In this document: one piece after another, positions 16,294-24,837 of the stretch
Numbering within the stretch: the stretch's first letter is position 1
How the letters are laid out: each line of letters starts with the position of its first letter
Source of the DNA: CAZBXD01 sp965216395
Lineage (GTDB): Bacteria; Pseudomonadota; Alphaproteobacteria; Micavibrionales; SZUA-601
DNA length: 64,000 nt
NCBI GenBank assembly: GCA_965216395.1
Contig: OZ244156.1
Location: 558,001 to 622,000, forward strand
Direction: 5' to 3'
Notes under the pieces: generated by a model
The model's database searches: none
Seen by the model: the letters and a program-made list of their open reading frames with translations, nothing else
What the model was told of the DNA's origin: nothing
Position numbers and translations under genes: made by a program

Positions 16294-16956
16294 ATGAAAC
16301 CGCGCTTTTCTTTACTCAGACAAAATATGATTGATTGCCAGATAAAAACCTTTGGAGTCATAAATGATCAAATTATTGATGCTTTTTCAAATATTGCACG
16401 CGAAATATTTGTTCCACAGGGAAAACGTTCCTTTGCATATGTCGATGCAGATATTGATGTCGAGCAGGGGCGTATCATGATGAATCCATCTGTTCATGCG
16501 CGTTTATTGCAAGAACTGGATGTTAAGTCAGGTGACAACGTGCTTGATTTGTGCTCTGGACCTGGATATTCAACAGCAATTCTTTCACAATGTGGATGTT
16601 TTGTCACATCTGTTGATCATAAAGTGTGGATGAACATGGCAAAGGAAAATCATCAAAAAATCTCAACTGAGAATATCACATGGCATGAAACAGAGGATAT
16701 TTATAGTGGGTGTGAAAAATATGCTCCCTATGACGCGATTATTATCAATGGCGCTGTTCATGAAGCACCGGATCATTTATTGCCTCAATTAAAGGATGGT
16801 GGTAAAATTGCTTGTATTTTTTCTCAATCAGGTGGCCAGTCAAGCGCTGTTTTATTTATAAAAACGAATAATAGCCTTGTATGTTATGAGCTTTTTGATG
16901 CTTTTACTGCTCTATTGCCTGAATTTGAGACGCCAAAAGAATTTGAATTTAATTAA
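16294..16956 (+). CDS. Protein-L-isoaspartate O-methyltransferase family protein (second copy)
   Basis: A 220-residue PCMT-family protein: RQNMIDCQIKTFGVINDQII and AREIFVP at the N-terminus, then the SAM-binding VLDLCSGPGYSTAILS. It differs from canonical Pcm (27213 here) in lacking the GQxxSQP-type loop; it has MMNPSVHARLLQEL instead. This variant is the copy usually found just upstream of tolC and the DUF2497/popZ gene in alphaproteobacteria. Here popZ follows directly and no tolC is present. The isoaspartate repair role is therefore uncertain; it may methylate another substrate. Confidence 0.78.
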   Translation: MKPRFSLLRQNMIDCQIKTFGVINDQIIDAFSNIAREIFVPQGKRSFAYVDADIDVEQGRIMMNPSVHARLLQELDVKSGDNVLDLCSGPGYSTAILSQCGCFVTSVDHKVWMNMAKENHQKISTENITWHETEDIYSGCEKYAPYDAIIINGAVHEAPDHLLPQLKDGGKIACIFSQSGGQSSAVLFIKTNNSLVCYELFDAFTALLPEFETPKEFEFN

Positions 16957-17075
16957 ACATAGTCTTGATAAATATCGTTATCTAGGTTAAAAAAAATTCT
17001 AGACTGCCGTTTTATCATGGCTTTATTATATAGTGGCTATCACTTGGCCGACTCATGTTGAAGGAATAATTTTGA

Positions 17076-17672
17076 ATGTCTGAAGAAAATGCACAGCAAG
17101 AAGAGCCATCCATCGAAGATATTTTAGGCTCTATCCGAAGAATTATTTCCGAAGATGATGAAGTTGAATCATCCCAAGAGTCAGAAACTCATAATGAAGC
17201 TGATAGAAGTGCAGAAACATCAGAACCACAAGTTGTTTCATCTGAAAAAGAAGCGGATAAAGAAAACGACGCCAAAGATAGTGAAGAAGATGTTTTAGAG
17301 TTGACAGATTTGATTGAAGAACCCGAAATGGCCCAAGAAGATCCACAAGAAGACCAAGAAAAAGAACCTGATGAAGAGCTGACTTTTGATTCGCCTGAGC
17401 AAGAAAAAGTAGAAATTGATGATTTACCACCAATGGCCGAAGATGAAAATTTAGTTTCAGATAGTGCGGCTGATGTCACTGCGTCCGTCATGGCAAAGCT
17501 TGCGCGCTCTGCTGCGGTCACGCATAAGAGTTCTGGTATCTCCATTGAAGAAATCGTACGTGAACTGATTAAACCGATGCTCCGTCAATGGTTGGATGAT
17601 AATTTACCAGAGATTGTTGAACAAATGGTCGAGAGAGAGCTAGAGCGTATTGCACGTCGTGCAAAAGACTAG
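17076..17672 (+). CDS. popZ: PopZ-like polar organizing protein (DUF2497)
   Basis: A 198-residue homologue of the Caulobacter pole-organising scaffold, which self-assembles at the cell pole and tethers ParB-parS. It shows all three PopZ parts. The N-terminal partner-binding helix (PSIEDILGSIRRIISEDD) is at about 10-27, a long acidic Glu/Asp/Pro-rich linker runs to about 140, and the C-terminal oligomerisation helices include EEIVRELIKPMLRQWLDDNL and a terminal RELERIARRAKD. A good GAAGGA ribosome-binding site precedes the ATG. valS, its common downstream neighbour, is absent here. Confidence 0.93.
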   Translation: MSEENAQQEEPSIEDILGSIRRIISEDDEVESSQESETHNEADRSAETSEPQVVSSEKEADKENDAKDSEEDVLELTDLIEEPEMAQEDPQEDQEKEPDEELTFDSPEQEKVEIDDLPPMAEDENLVSDSAADVTASVMAKLARSAAVTHKSSGISIEEIVRELIKPMLRQWLDDNLPEIVEQMVERELERIARRAKD

Positions 17673-17700
17673 ATCTTTTAAAAATTGAGAAAGTGACAAA

Positions 17701-18294
17701 ATGATTTATATTCAAGAATCTCTTGCCAAAGATGAGCACATTGTCCGCCCGGCCTTTTACCATTGGATCTATGTCGCGCATGCGTCACTTTGGGCCTCTA
17801 TATTATTTTTTATTGCTATCCTTATTATGCTTGTTGGTGCGATTTATTCTTACTATCCCACGTTACCACCTACTGAAATTGGCTGGGCGTTTAGAAATTT
17901 GAGTGTAGGGCATTTTGTTACGGGGATATGGCAAACGAATATTGTTTTTCGGGTTGTGGCTTTTATGCTAATAATGGCTGGTTTGATACAATTTTTAATG
18001 GCAATTGTTGTCAGAGCCACAACGGAAATAGCCGTCACCAATCATCGTTTAATTTTAAAACGTGGCTTTATCTCACGAAATGTTCATGAACTTCGTGTTG
18101 AAAATATTGAAAGTGTTGAAGTTGAACAGAGCGTATTGGGGCGTATTTTACATTATGGTGATTTACAAGTCTTTGGAACAGGTGTTGGGGAAATTGATCT
18201 GCCTCCGCTCGTGGCAGACCCGATTGATTTTAGACGTGCCATCTTAAAGGCCCGTGAATCTGTTGAAGCTTATACAGGCCCGATGCACGCATAA
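17701..18294 (+). CDS. PH domain-containing membrane protein (bPH2/YdbS-like)
   Basis: A 197-residue inner-membrane protein. Two hydrophobic helices (about 30-52 and 82-105) are followed by a bacterial PH domain of type YdbS: TTEIAVTNHRLILKRGFISR, VENIESVEVEQSVLGRILHYG and VFGTGVGEIDLPPL. The domain is predicted to sit on the cytoplasmic face. The function of the family is poorly known. It starts 28 bases after popZ on the same strand and may be co-transcribed with it. It ends 12 bases before the convergent xthA. Confidence 0.85.
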   Translation: MIYIQESLAKDEHIVRPAFYHWIYVAHASLWASILFFIAILIMLVGAIYSYYPTLPPTEIGWAFRNLSVGHFVTGIWQTNIVFRVVAFMLIMAGLIQFLMAIVVRATTEIAVTNHRLILKRGFISRNVHELRVENIESVEVEQSVLGRILHYGDLQVFGTGVGEIDLPPLVADPIDFRRAILKARESVEAYTGPMHA

Positions 18295-18305
18295 AAAAAG
18301 ACAAA

Positions 18306-19076
18306 TTAATAATCTAATTCAATAAGAATTGGTGTGTGGTCAGAAGGTTTATCCCACCCACGTGGGGTTTTATCAATCCAACATTTTTGAAGTTTATCTG
18401 TCATATGTGCTGATAAAAGGAAATGGTCGATGCGAATACCTTCATCCTTATTCCATCGCCCCGCTTGGTAATCCCAAAATGTAAAAGCATGATCTTCATT
18501 TGGGTTAATGGCTCTATAAGCGTCCACCAATCCCATATGAATAAGACGTCGATAAATCTCTCGAGATTGTAATCTAAACAAAGCATCGTCTATCCATGCT
18601 TTCGGATCATAACAATCACGTTCTTCTGGAATGATATTAAAATCACCACCAATAAGAAATGAAGCATCCTTGTCGATTAATTCACGAATTCGGTTTTCCA
18701 AATGTTTCATCCAGTTTAATTTATATATGTATTTTTTACTATCGACAGGATTGCCGTTGGGCGCGTATATGTTGATCAAATGTATGTCTTGGTAAATACA
18801 CTCAATATATCTGGCCTGTTCGTCATCAAAAAGTTGATCAGAAATGAGTTCCAAAGGCTTTCGAGTTAATATGGCCACGCCATTATAGCTTTTTTGTCCC
18901 TTAACAAGGTTTTGATATCCAAGAGCTTCTATTTCCAGATATGGATAGGTTTCACTTTCAGTCTTCAATTCCTGAAGAAAAATAATATCTGGCTGATTAT
19001 CTTGAAGCCATTTTGTCACAACAGGTAAACGCGCTTTAATTGAATTTACATTCCAACTTGCAATTTTTAATGTCAT
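18306..19076 (-). CDS. xthA: Exodeoxyribonuclease III
   Basis: A 256-residue AP endonuclease and 3'-5' exonuclease for base-excision repair. All active-site motifs are present: ASWNVNSIKAR, the metal-binding Glu in FLQELKTE, NIYAPNG, GGDFNIIPEERD, the RIDHFLLS strand and the terminal SDHTPI. Length matches the family. It lies 12 bases downstream of a membrane-anchored methyltransferase gene on the same strand and shares its transcription unit. The xthA-erpA-dgt neighbourhood is usual in alphaproteobacteria. Confidence 0.96.
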   Translation of the reverse strand: MTLKIASWNVNSIKARLPVVTKWLQDNQPDIIFLQELKTESETYPYLEIEALGYQNLVKGQKSYNGVAILTRKPLELISDQLFDDEQARYIECIYQDIHLINIYAPNGNPVDSKKYIYKLNWMKHLENRIRELIDKDASFLIGGDFNIIPEERDCYDPKAWIDDALFRLQSREIYRRLIHMGLVDAYRAINPNEDHAFTFWDYQAGRWNKDEGIRIDHFLLSAHMTDKLQKCWIDKTPRGWDKPSDHTPILIELDY

Positions 19077-19088
19077 AAATGCCTTACT

Positions 19089-19778
19089 TTAATTTTGGAT
19101 TTTTTGTTCAATCTCAGTTTCCAAAGGTTTTTGGTCTGTCTTTTTTGATCCTTTTTCTTCCTGATTGGGTATGTTTTCAGTGACTGCATCATCTGATTTT
19201 TTGTCAGAACTGCTTTGATTTGCATCTTTTTTCTCAATAGATTTTATATATAGATAAACAAACCTTTTATGGCCATTATTATCAGAAACCGAAATTGTAT
19301 TGAACGCTTCTAAACCATCTATTTTATTACGATAAGTAACAACTAAACTGCCACGTTGAATATTTCTGGTGAGAGCAGGCGTGATTTCATTTAACAACTT
19401 TTTGTGAATATTGACGTAAATTATGTCATAGCCACGATATCTAAAACTTTCCGCATCACCAAAGAGTAAACTAATGTTCTGATTTTTATTTTTAAATGTC
19501 TTCAATTGAGACACAAACCAAGGTGTAGGTGACTTTTCAATTCCGTAAAAACGCCAATCAGGCAAAGCTTTTGACATGGGGATAATAACAGAACCCCAGC
19601 CTGAACCAATATCTAAAAAAGTACCCGAAACATTTAAATCTTTACAAAGAGATATGAGTTCATTGGCAATTTGTTTAGGGCTAGGCTGTGGCCCTACGCC
19701 TAGTTTTATTTGATAATATTCCTTGATGGCCCAGAGAAAGAGCACAAATAATAAAAATATGATCAGGAAAGAAAACAT
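19089..19778 (-). CDS. Membrane-anchored class I SAM-dependent methyltransferase
   Basis: A 229-residue protein with an N-terminal membrane helix (about 2-18, MFSFLIIFLLFVLFLWAI) and a GPQPSPK segment. A SAM-binding loop FLDIGSGWGSVIIPM comes next, followed by WRFYGIEKSP. The membrane-anchored layout recalls small lysine methyltransferases of the FAM173/ATPSCKMT group, but that assignment is only suggestive. The last 45 residues (Lys/Glu/Gln/Ser-rich) are low-complexity and probably disordered. It shares an operon with xthA. Confidence 0.72.
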   Translation of the reverse strand: MFSFLIIFLLFVLFLWAIKEYYQIKLGVGPQPSPKQIANELISLCKDLNVSGTFLDIGSGWGSVIIPMSKALPDWRFYGIEKSPTPWFVSQLKTFKNKNQNISLLFGDAESFRYRGYDIIYVNIHKKLLNEITPALTRNIQRGSLVVTYRNKIDGLEAFNTISVSDNNGHKRFVYLYIKSIEKKDANQSSSDKKSDDAVTENIPNQEEKGSKKTDQKPLETEIEQKIQN

Positions 19779-19820
19779 AGTCTTTTATTATCCTATCTTT
19801 GAATTTTTAACAACCAAAAA

Positions 19821-20195
19821 TCATGTGTTATCTGGATGAATCAAGGTTTTTTCAAAATCCATAGAGAAAGACGTCCCACATCCACACCCAGAACTGGCAT
19901 TGGGATTATGAACAAAAAATCGAGACCCCATAAGGTCTTGTTGAAAGTCAAGCTCCGCTCCATCAAGAAAATTGAGAGACATTGGATCGGTTGCAACCGC
20001 GGCGTTATTATTGATAACGACAAAATCATCCTCATGTTTTTCTGTATCAAACGCGTAAATATATTTGAAACCAGAACAACCGCCACCAGAAACCGTTAAA
20101 CGGAAAAATAAATCGGGGTTACCTTTGGCTTTCTTGACATTATTGATATGTTTTGCAGCGTTGTCGGAAACGGTAAAAGAACGTGTTTTTGTCAT
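19821..20195 (-). CDS. erpA: Iron-sulfur cluster insertion protein (ErpA/A-type carrier)
   Basis: A 124-residue A-type Fe-S carrier that passes clusters to apo-proteins. The three ligand cysteines are visible, one in SGGGCSGFKYIY and two in SSGCGCGTSFS. The frame is open 22 codons further upstream. I chose the ATG giving MTKTRSFTVSD because it matches family starts and has a GGGG motif about six bases before it. It is divergent from dgt with 67 bases between the starts; erpA/dgt divergence is conserved in alphaproteobacteria. Confidence 0.93.
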   Translation of the reverse strand: MTKTRSFTVSDNAAKHINNVKKAKGNPDLFFRLTVSGGGCSGFKYIYAFDTEKHEDDFVVINNNAAVATDPMSLNFLDGAELDFQQDLMGSRFFVHNPNASSGCGCGTSFSMDFEKTLIHPDNT

Positions 20196-20262
20196 GGCAA
20201 ACCCCAAAATTAATGTTGTTATTCTTGACTCATAAGATAGCCTGTTTAAAAAGAATAGCAAT

Positions 20263-21465
20263 ATGATAACAACAAATATTTGTCGCGCCGAATTGGCGCC
20301 TTATGCTTGTCACGCCGAACAATCGCGTGGCCGGTATATTGCAGAGACAGAATCGACAACTCGTAATCCTTTTCAACGCGACCGTGATCGTATTATTCAC
20401 AGTGCGGCTTTTCGACGTTTGAAATATAAAACACAGGTTTTTGTTTACCATGAAGGGGATAATTACCGAACGCGTTTAACGCATACATTAGAAGTCGCAC
20501 AAGTAGCACGTACGCTGGCACGTAGTTTAAATTTACATGAAGATTTGGCTGAAGCGGTTGCTTTAGCACATGATTTGGGGCATCCACCCTTTGCCCATTG
20601 TGGTGAAGACGTCTTAGTTAAATGTATGAAACCCTATGGTGGGTTTGAACATAATGATCAATCTTTACGCATTGTGACTTATTTGGAAAAGAAATACGCT
20701 GATTTTGATGGGCTCAATCTTACATGGGAAACTTTGGAGGGAATCGCTAAACATAATGGTCCAATAAAGACACGGAACTTATCTTCGACGCTTAAAGACG
20801 TCAATATGCGCTTTAACCTCAAACCGCGCACTTACCCTTCGGCTGAAGCACAAATTGCTGCACTTGCGGATGATATTGCTTATAATAACCACGATATCGA
20901 AGATGGTATTCGCGCTGGATTTTTTGATATTGATGATCTGAAAAAGCTCCCCTTATTTGAAGAAGCGATTATTGAGGTTAGGCAACGTTACCAAAAATTA
21001 GAAAAAGACCGTGAACGTTATGAAATTATTCGCCGTGTTATGGGGGCTATGGTGGCCGATGTTTTAGAGTTTAGTCGACAAAATATCCTCGATTTATGGC
21101 CCAAAGATGCTGATGATATTCGTCATGCAAAAAATCCAGTTATTAATTTTTCACCAAAAATGACACAGGCTAATCAACAAATTAAAAGCTTTCTGTTGCA
21201 AAATATGTATCGTCATTACCAAGTGAATCGTATGCGTTACAAAATTTCTCATGTCGTAGAGGATTTGTTTCATTTGTTTTTGGATAATCCACAATGTTTA
21301 CCACAAGAATGGCAAGATCAGATATTATCAGTGAGTGGTACGCTCAACACTTCTAAAAAATTGATCAAACAACGTCATGCGCGGGTTGTTTTGGATTATG
21401 TAGCAGGTATGACGGATCGTTTTGCCCTTTTAGAGCATAAACGTTTATTTGATCCTTATGAATAA
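20263..21465 (+). CDS. dgt: Deoxyguanosinetriphosphate triphosphohydrolase-like protein
   Basis: A 400-residue HD-domain dNTP triphosphohydrolase that cuts dNTPs to nucleosides and tripolyphosphate. Seen are SRGRYIAETES, RDRIIHSAAFRRLKYKTQVF, the metal-binding RLTHTLEVAQ and AHDLGHPPFAH (HD pair), and ALADDIAYNNHDIEDG. It is the short type-2 family member common in alphaproteobacteria. argS normally follows dgt in this group; here a SPOR gene follows with its own promoter-like sequence. Confidence 0.95.
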   Translation: MITTNICRAELAPYACHAEQSRGRYIAETESTTRNPFQRDRDRIIHSAAFRRLKYKTQVFVYHEGDNYRTRLTHTLEVAQVARTLARSLNLHEDLAEAVALAHDLGHPPFAHCGEDVLVKCMKPYGGFEHNDQSLRIVTYLEKKYADFDGLNLTWETLEGIAKHNGPIKTRNLSSTLKDVNMRFNLKPRTYPSAEAQIAALADDIAYNNHDIEDGIRAGFFDIDDLKKLPLFEEAIIEVRQRYQKLEKDRERYEIIRRVMGAMVADVLEFSRQNILDLWPKDADDIRHAKNPVINFSPKMTQANQQIKSFLLQNMYRHYQVNRMRYKISHVVEDLFHLFLDNPQCLPQEWQDQILSVSGTLNTSKKLIKQRHARVVLDYVAGMTDRFALLEHKRLFDPYE

Positions 21466-21480
21466 AAGCACTAAACGCTC

Positions 21481-21510
21481 TTGTCATGGGGGGATTCAGC
21501 CTGTAATAAT
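21481..21510 (+). promoter_or_regulatory. Candidate promoter of the SPOR-scpAB-tat run
   Basis: TTGTCA (21481-21486, five of six consensus bases) and AATAAT (21505-21510, five of six) are 18 bases apart, 42 bases before the SPOR gene ATG. A weak GAGG is present before the start codon. It could be the promoter for the co-oriented genes up to tatA. Confidence 0.4.
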
Positions 21511-21552
21511 AACCTTATCAATGGTTGAGATGAAAGAATATGAGGCAAACCC

Positions 21553-22533
21553 ATGGAAATTCGTAATTCAAATGAAGATCGTGTGATATCACAATCACAA
21601 TATTACAAATCACGTTTTGAGCGTGTTCGTAGCAGCAAGTGGTTTCCACTAGCCGTTGTTACAGTATGCGTTTTAGTGTTTAGTTGGATTGTTTCATATG
21701 CTTATAACCAAGGGACAAAATCTAATTTAAGGGAAACCGCGGCTCCTTTAATTCAAGCTGACGCGTCAAGTTTTAAAACAAAACCAGTGGACGAAGGTGG
21801 TATGGAAATTCCATTTCAAGATAGTCTTGTTTTTGAAAAATTGGACTCTAGTCAAAAATCGTCAGAAGTAGAGACATTGTTACCACCGCCAGAAATGCCG
21901 ATGGAACGTCCAGAGCCGGTTCAACAAGATACAACAACAACCCAAGCGGTTGAAAATACAGCTACAGAAACAGATGAATTAGCCAAATCCGTGGCTGATA
22001 AGATTGCCCAAGCAAAAGAAGAAATAGCTCAACAAAGAGATATGGCTTTGGCAGAACAACAACAGAGGGAAGAAAAGATCACGGCAAAAACCGAAGCAGA
22101 TGATGTGAAAGTGATTATTGGGAGTGGCTTTTCTGAAAAACAGTCAACAGAACCAAAACCACAACAAAACGTCGTGACCTCCTCTGAAAGTAATGTTTCA
22201 CAAACAAAAGAATTATTACAAGCCTCGACAGCGCAAAGCATGTCTGATATAGCACCGTCTGCTAAAACGTCGCCCTCATATACATCGGGTCGTTATCATG
22301 TACAGCTTGGTTCATTTCGCGATCAAACATCGGCTCAATCAGCTTGGAAAAAATTACAAAAAGACTTTTCTCCCACTTTAGATGGTGTGACACGCAATAT
22401 CGAACGCGCCGACTTAGGTGAAAAAGGAATTTATTACCGTGTTCAAGGTGTAAATCTATCAAAAGATTCGGCTAATACAATTTGCGCTTCCATCAATGCC
22501 CAAAAATCTGGTGCTTGCTTGGTGAAAAAATAG
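21553..22533 (+). CDS. SPOR domain-containing membrane protein (FtsN-like)
   Basis: A 326-residue bitopic protein with a short cytoplasmic N-terminus and one membrane helix (about 30-52). A long Gln/Glu/Thr/Pro-rich periplasmic linker follows, with a charged helical stretch (AKSVADKIAQAKEEIAQQRD), then a C-terminal SPOR domain (about 240-326, SGRYHVQLGSFRDQTSAQSAW). SPOR binds denuded septal peptidoglycan, so the protein probably acts at the division site. In related genomes this gene sits between argS and nagZ, upstream of scpA; both flanking genes are missing here, and scpA follows after 18 bases. Confidence 0.88.
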   Translation: MEIRNSNEDRVISQSQYYKSRFERVRSSKWFPLAVVTVCVLVFSWIVSYAYNQGTKSNLRETAAPLIQADASSFKTKPVDEGGMEIPFQDSLVFEKLDSSQKSSEVETLLPPPEMPMERPEPVQQDTTTTQAVENTATETDELAKSVADKIAQAKEEIAQQRDMALAEQQQREEKITAKTEADDVKVIIGSGFSEKQSTEPKPQQNVVTSSESNVSQTKELLQASTAQSMSDIAPSAKTSPSYTSGRYHVQLGSFRDQTSAQSAWKKLQKDFSPTLDGVTRNIERADLGEKGIYYRVQGVNLSKDSANTICASINAQKSGACLVKK

Positions 22534-22551
22534 GTTTTTGAAATTAAAGCG

Positions 22552-23364
22552 ATGTCAAGCCAAACTGCTGAATTTGATTTTATGGACGAGGTGCAAGAGA
22601 TTACTCCTCAAGATGATTCAGATATTTTTATCGTAGATTTAGATGGTTTTGATGGTCCGATTGATCTCTTGCTTGATTTGGCAAAAAATCAAAAATTAGA
22701 CCTCACGCAAATATCAGTTTTAGAATTGGCTAAGCAATATCTGGCTTTTATTGATCATGCTGTAACTTTAAAATTAGAGATCGCGGGTGATTATTTAGTG
22801 ATGGCCGCTTGGTTGGCTTATTTAAAGTCACGTCTACTTTTACCTGAGGATGAGGTTGAAGAGGGCGAACTTACCTCACAAGAAATGGCAGAGCTTCTGG
22901 CGTTTCAACTCCAACGTTTAGAAGCGATGCGTCAATCAGGGGATGCGTTATCACAAAGATCACAACTCAATCATGATTTTTTTGCCCGCGGCATACAAGA
23001 TGGTTTGCGTCTTAAAACGCAACTAGAGTTTGATCTAAAATGGCATGATTTACTCAACACATATGGGCGCCTTATGGCTGCGCGGGAAAAGGTCGAATTT
23101 AAATTAAAACCGCGAAAAGTCTTTAAAATCGAAGATGCCATTCAACGGTTAACGGGTATGCTGGGTTTAACCAAAGATTGGGCAACGATGTCAAGTTTTT
23201 TACCCCTTGAAGAAATTAATGATTTTGTCGTTCGTAAATCGGCCGTCGCATCAACATTTGGCGCGATATTAGAGCTCACGAAACAAGGGCGCGCTGATGT
23301 GCGCCAAGATCAGCTTTTTGGTGAAATTTATATGCGTGCTTTGTCACAGGGCGTTAAAGCATGA
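22552..23364 (+). CDS. scpA: Segregation and condensation protein A
   Basis: The kleisin subunit of the SMC-ScpAB condensin. The 270-residue protein has the N-terminal FDGPIDLLLDLAKNQKLDLTQ and ISVLELAKQYLAFI, the AWLAYLKSRLLLPEDE helix, and a C-terminal winged-helix part ending SAVASTFGAILELTKQGRADVRQDQLFG that contacts the SMC head. It overlaps scpB by four bases (ATGA), as expected for a coupled pair. Confidence 0.95.
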   Translation: MSSQTAEFDFMDEVQEITPQDDSDIFIVDLDGFDGPIDLLLDLAKNQKLDLTQISVLELAKQYLAFIDHAVTLKLEIAGDYLVMAAWLAYLKSRLLLPEDEVEEGELTSQEMAELLAFQLQRLEAMRQSGDALSQRSQLNHDFFARGIQDGLRLKTQLEFDLKWHDLLNTYGRLMAAREKVEFKLKPRKVFKIEDAIQRLTGMLGLTKDWATMSSFLPLEEINDFVVRKSAVASTFGAILELTKQGRADVRQDQLFGEIYMRALSQGVKA

Positions 23365-23933
23365 GTGATGAAAAACAATTTGATGCCCCCCGTATTATAG
23401 AAGCGGCCCTGTTTGCTAGTCCAGATTTGCTCACGGTTAAGGATTTACAGTCCTTGCTTCCCGAAAATACAGATATCGTAGCTCTATTGCAAGATTTGCA
23501 AGCGTTTTACCAAGGCCGCGGTGTTGAATTGGTTAATCGGGGACGTCAATGGGGATTTCGTACGGCGCCAGATTTGGCTGATCATCTTAAAAACCGCCAA
23601 GTTGTTGTCAAACCGCTTTCGCGTGCTGCCACGGAAACGATGGCGATTATTGCCTATCATCAACCATGTACCCGCGCCGAAATTGAACAGATTCGCGGCG
23701 TGTCGATTTCTAAATCAACCCTCGATATTTTGATTGAAAAAGATTTTATTAAAACCGGACGACGTCGTGAAGTGCCCGGACGCCCCCTAACATGGGTAAC
23801 CACGGATCATTTTTTGGATCATTTTGGTTTGACGAGTTTGCGTGATTTACCGAATTTGAAAGAATTGAAAGAAAACGGTCTTTTAAATATCGATCCGCCG
23901 GTTAAAATAAATCCGCAAGAAACGAATGGATGA
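23361..23933 (+). CDS. scpB: Segregation and condensation protein B
   Basis: A 190-residue winged-helix partner of ScpA. Two wHTH units are visible, one with RIIEAALFASPDLLTVKDLQ and one with AATETMAIIAYHQPCTRAEIEQ and IRGVSISKSTLDILIEKDFI. RRREVPGRPLTW completes the second wing, and the end is KELKENGLLN plus a short tail. It is the second gene of the coupled scpA-scpB pair; tatA follows 53 bases later with its own strong ribosome-binding site. Confidence 0.95.
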   Translation: MSDEKQFDAPRIIEAALFASPDLLTVKDLQSLLPENTDIVALLQDLQAFYQGRGVELVNRGRQWGFRTAPDLADHLKNRQVVVKPLSRAATETMAIIAYHQPCTRAEIEQIRGVSISKSTLDILIEKDFIKTGRRREVPGRPLTWVTTDHFLDHFGLTSLRDLPNLKELKENGLLNIDPPVKINPQETNG

Positions 23934-23986
23934 ATAGAGGCTCTTTAGGATAGGGCAGAAATAACATATATAAAGGAGTACGTGTG

Positions 23987-24175
23987 ATGAGTATTGGTTT
24001 ATGGGAGGTTTTAGGGATTTTGGCGATCGTCTTGATTTTATTCGGCGCGGGAAAAATCCCTAATGTGATGGGTGATGTGGCTAAGGGGATTAAAAGCTTT
24101 AAAGCCGGCATGAAAGAGAATGACAGCGGTGATGATCACAAAAAGCCAAGTAAGACTAATAAAACCGAGAAATAA
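23987..24175 (+). CDS. tatA: Sec-independent (twin-arginine) translocase protein TatA
   Basis: A 62-residue protein: N-terminal membrane helix (about 4-19), the FGAGKIPNVMGDVAKGIKSFK hinge and amphipathic helix, and a charged tail. TatA oligomers form the Tat translocation pathway. An AAGGAG ribosome-binding site (23973-23978) is eight bases before the ATG; a GTG one codon earlier is not preferred. Unlike the usual contiguous tatA-tatB-tatC, a histidine phosphatase gene separates tatA from tatB. Confidence 0.94.
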   Translation: MSIGLWEVLGILAIVLILFGAGKIPNVMGDVAKGIKSFKAGMKENDSGDDHKKPSKTNKTEK

Positions 24176-24176
24176 T

Positions 24177-24767
24177 ATGAGACTATTTTTTATACGCCAC
24201 GGAGAAACAACGGGCGACGTGGAAGATCGTTATGGCGGTGATTATGATGATGAGTTATCTCCAGAAGGTGAAAAGCAAGTAATTGAACTTGCTAAGGAGT
24301 TACAAAATAAAGGTATTCAAAAAGTTTTTTCCAGCTCGTTAAAACGAGCCCAGCAAACAGCAAAAGTATTAGCTGAATCCGTTGGATGTGACGTAATTTC
24401 TCTTGATGGATTAAGAGAGCGAAACCAATACGGCCCGCTGACCGGAATGACAAAGAATGACGCAAAAAAACAATACCCTGATTTTGTTGAACTGGTTAAA
24501 GATCGATTAAACACTTTACCGAACGCTGAAAGTTATGCGGAAGCTAGCCAGCGTATGGCTGTAGCTTATTATAATGTTCTCAGAGAAACAGATGAATGCT
24601 CTGCTGTTGTTTGGCACGGTGGAGGTATGCGTACATTATTCCGTGATATTTTGAAATTAGGCGAACTAAAAAAGATTGGAGATTGTTCTTGGGTTGAATT
24701 TTATCGTAAGGCTATGGACTCTGATTTTGAATTACTTAATTCTCGACGTATTCAAAGACGAGATTAA
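24177..24767 (+). CDS. Histidine phosphatase family protein inserted between tatA and tatB
   Basis: A 196-residue member of the phosphoglycerate-mutase/histidine phosphatase superfamily. The phosphohistidine motif is at the N-terminus (FIRHGET, residues 5-11), SSLKRAQQTA follows, and the second catalytic His is in VVWHGGGMR. The usual acid LREx(x)GxxxG segment reads LRERNQYGPLTGMT. It begins one base after the tatA stop and is followed by a terminator-like hairpin that abuts tatB. The substrate is unknown, and nothing links it mechanistically to Tat export. It looks like a later insertion into the operon. Confidence 0.87.
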   Translation: MRLFFIRHGETTGDVEDRYGGDYDDELSPEGEKQVIELAKELQNKGIQKVFSSSLKRAQQTAKVLAESVGCDVISLDGLRERNQYGPLTGMTKNDAKKQYPDFVELVKDRLNTLPNAESYAEASQRMAVAYYNVLRETDECSAVVWHGGGMRTLFRDILKLGELKKIGDCSWVEFYRKAMDSDFELLNSRRIQRRD

Positions 24768-24806
24768 AAATTAATCAATAGATTTTCAATCTGAAAACTT
24801 TATAAT

Positions 24807-24837
24807 AAAACCATGTTTAACTGTGACATGGTTTTTT
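24807..24837 (+). terminator. Terminator-like hairpin ending at the tatB start codon
   Basis: A perfect 10-bp stem, AAAACCATGT (24807-24816) with ACATGGTTTT (24826-24835), closes a nine-base loop and runs into six T residues. The tatB ATG (24838) follows immediately. It fits an intrinsic terminator for the phosphatase gene, but in this position it also covers the place where the tatB ribosome-binding site should be. Confidence 0.7.

Noticed and set aside
17143..17545. Minus-strand frames of about 100 codons opposite popZ
   Set aside because: They arise from the Glu/Asp-rich codons of the PopZ linker (runs of GAA and GAT) and contain no family motif.
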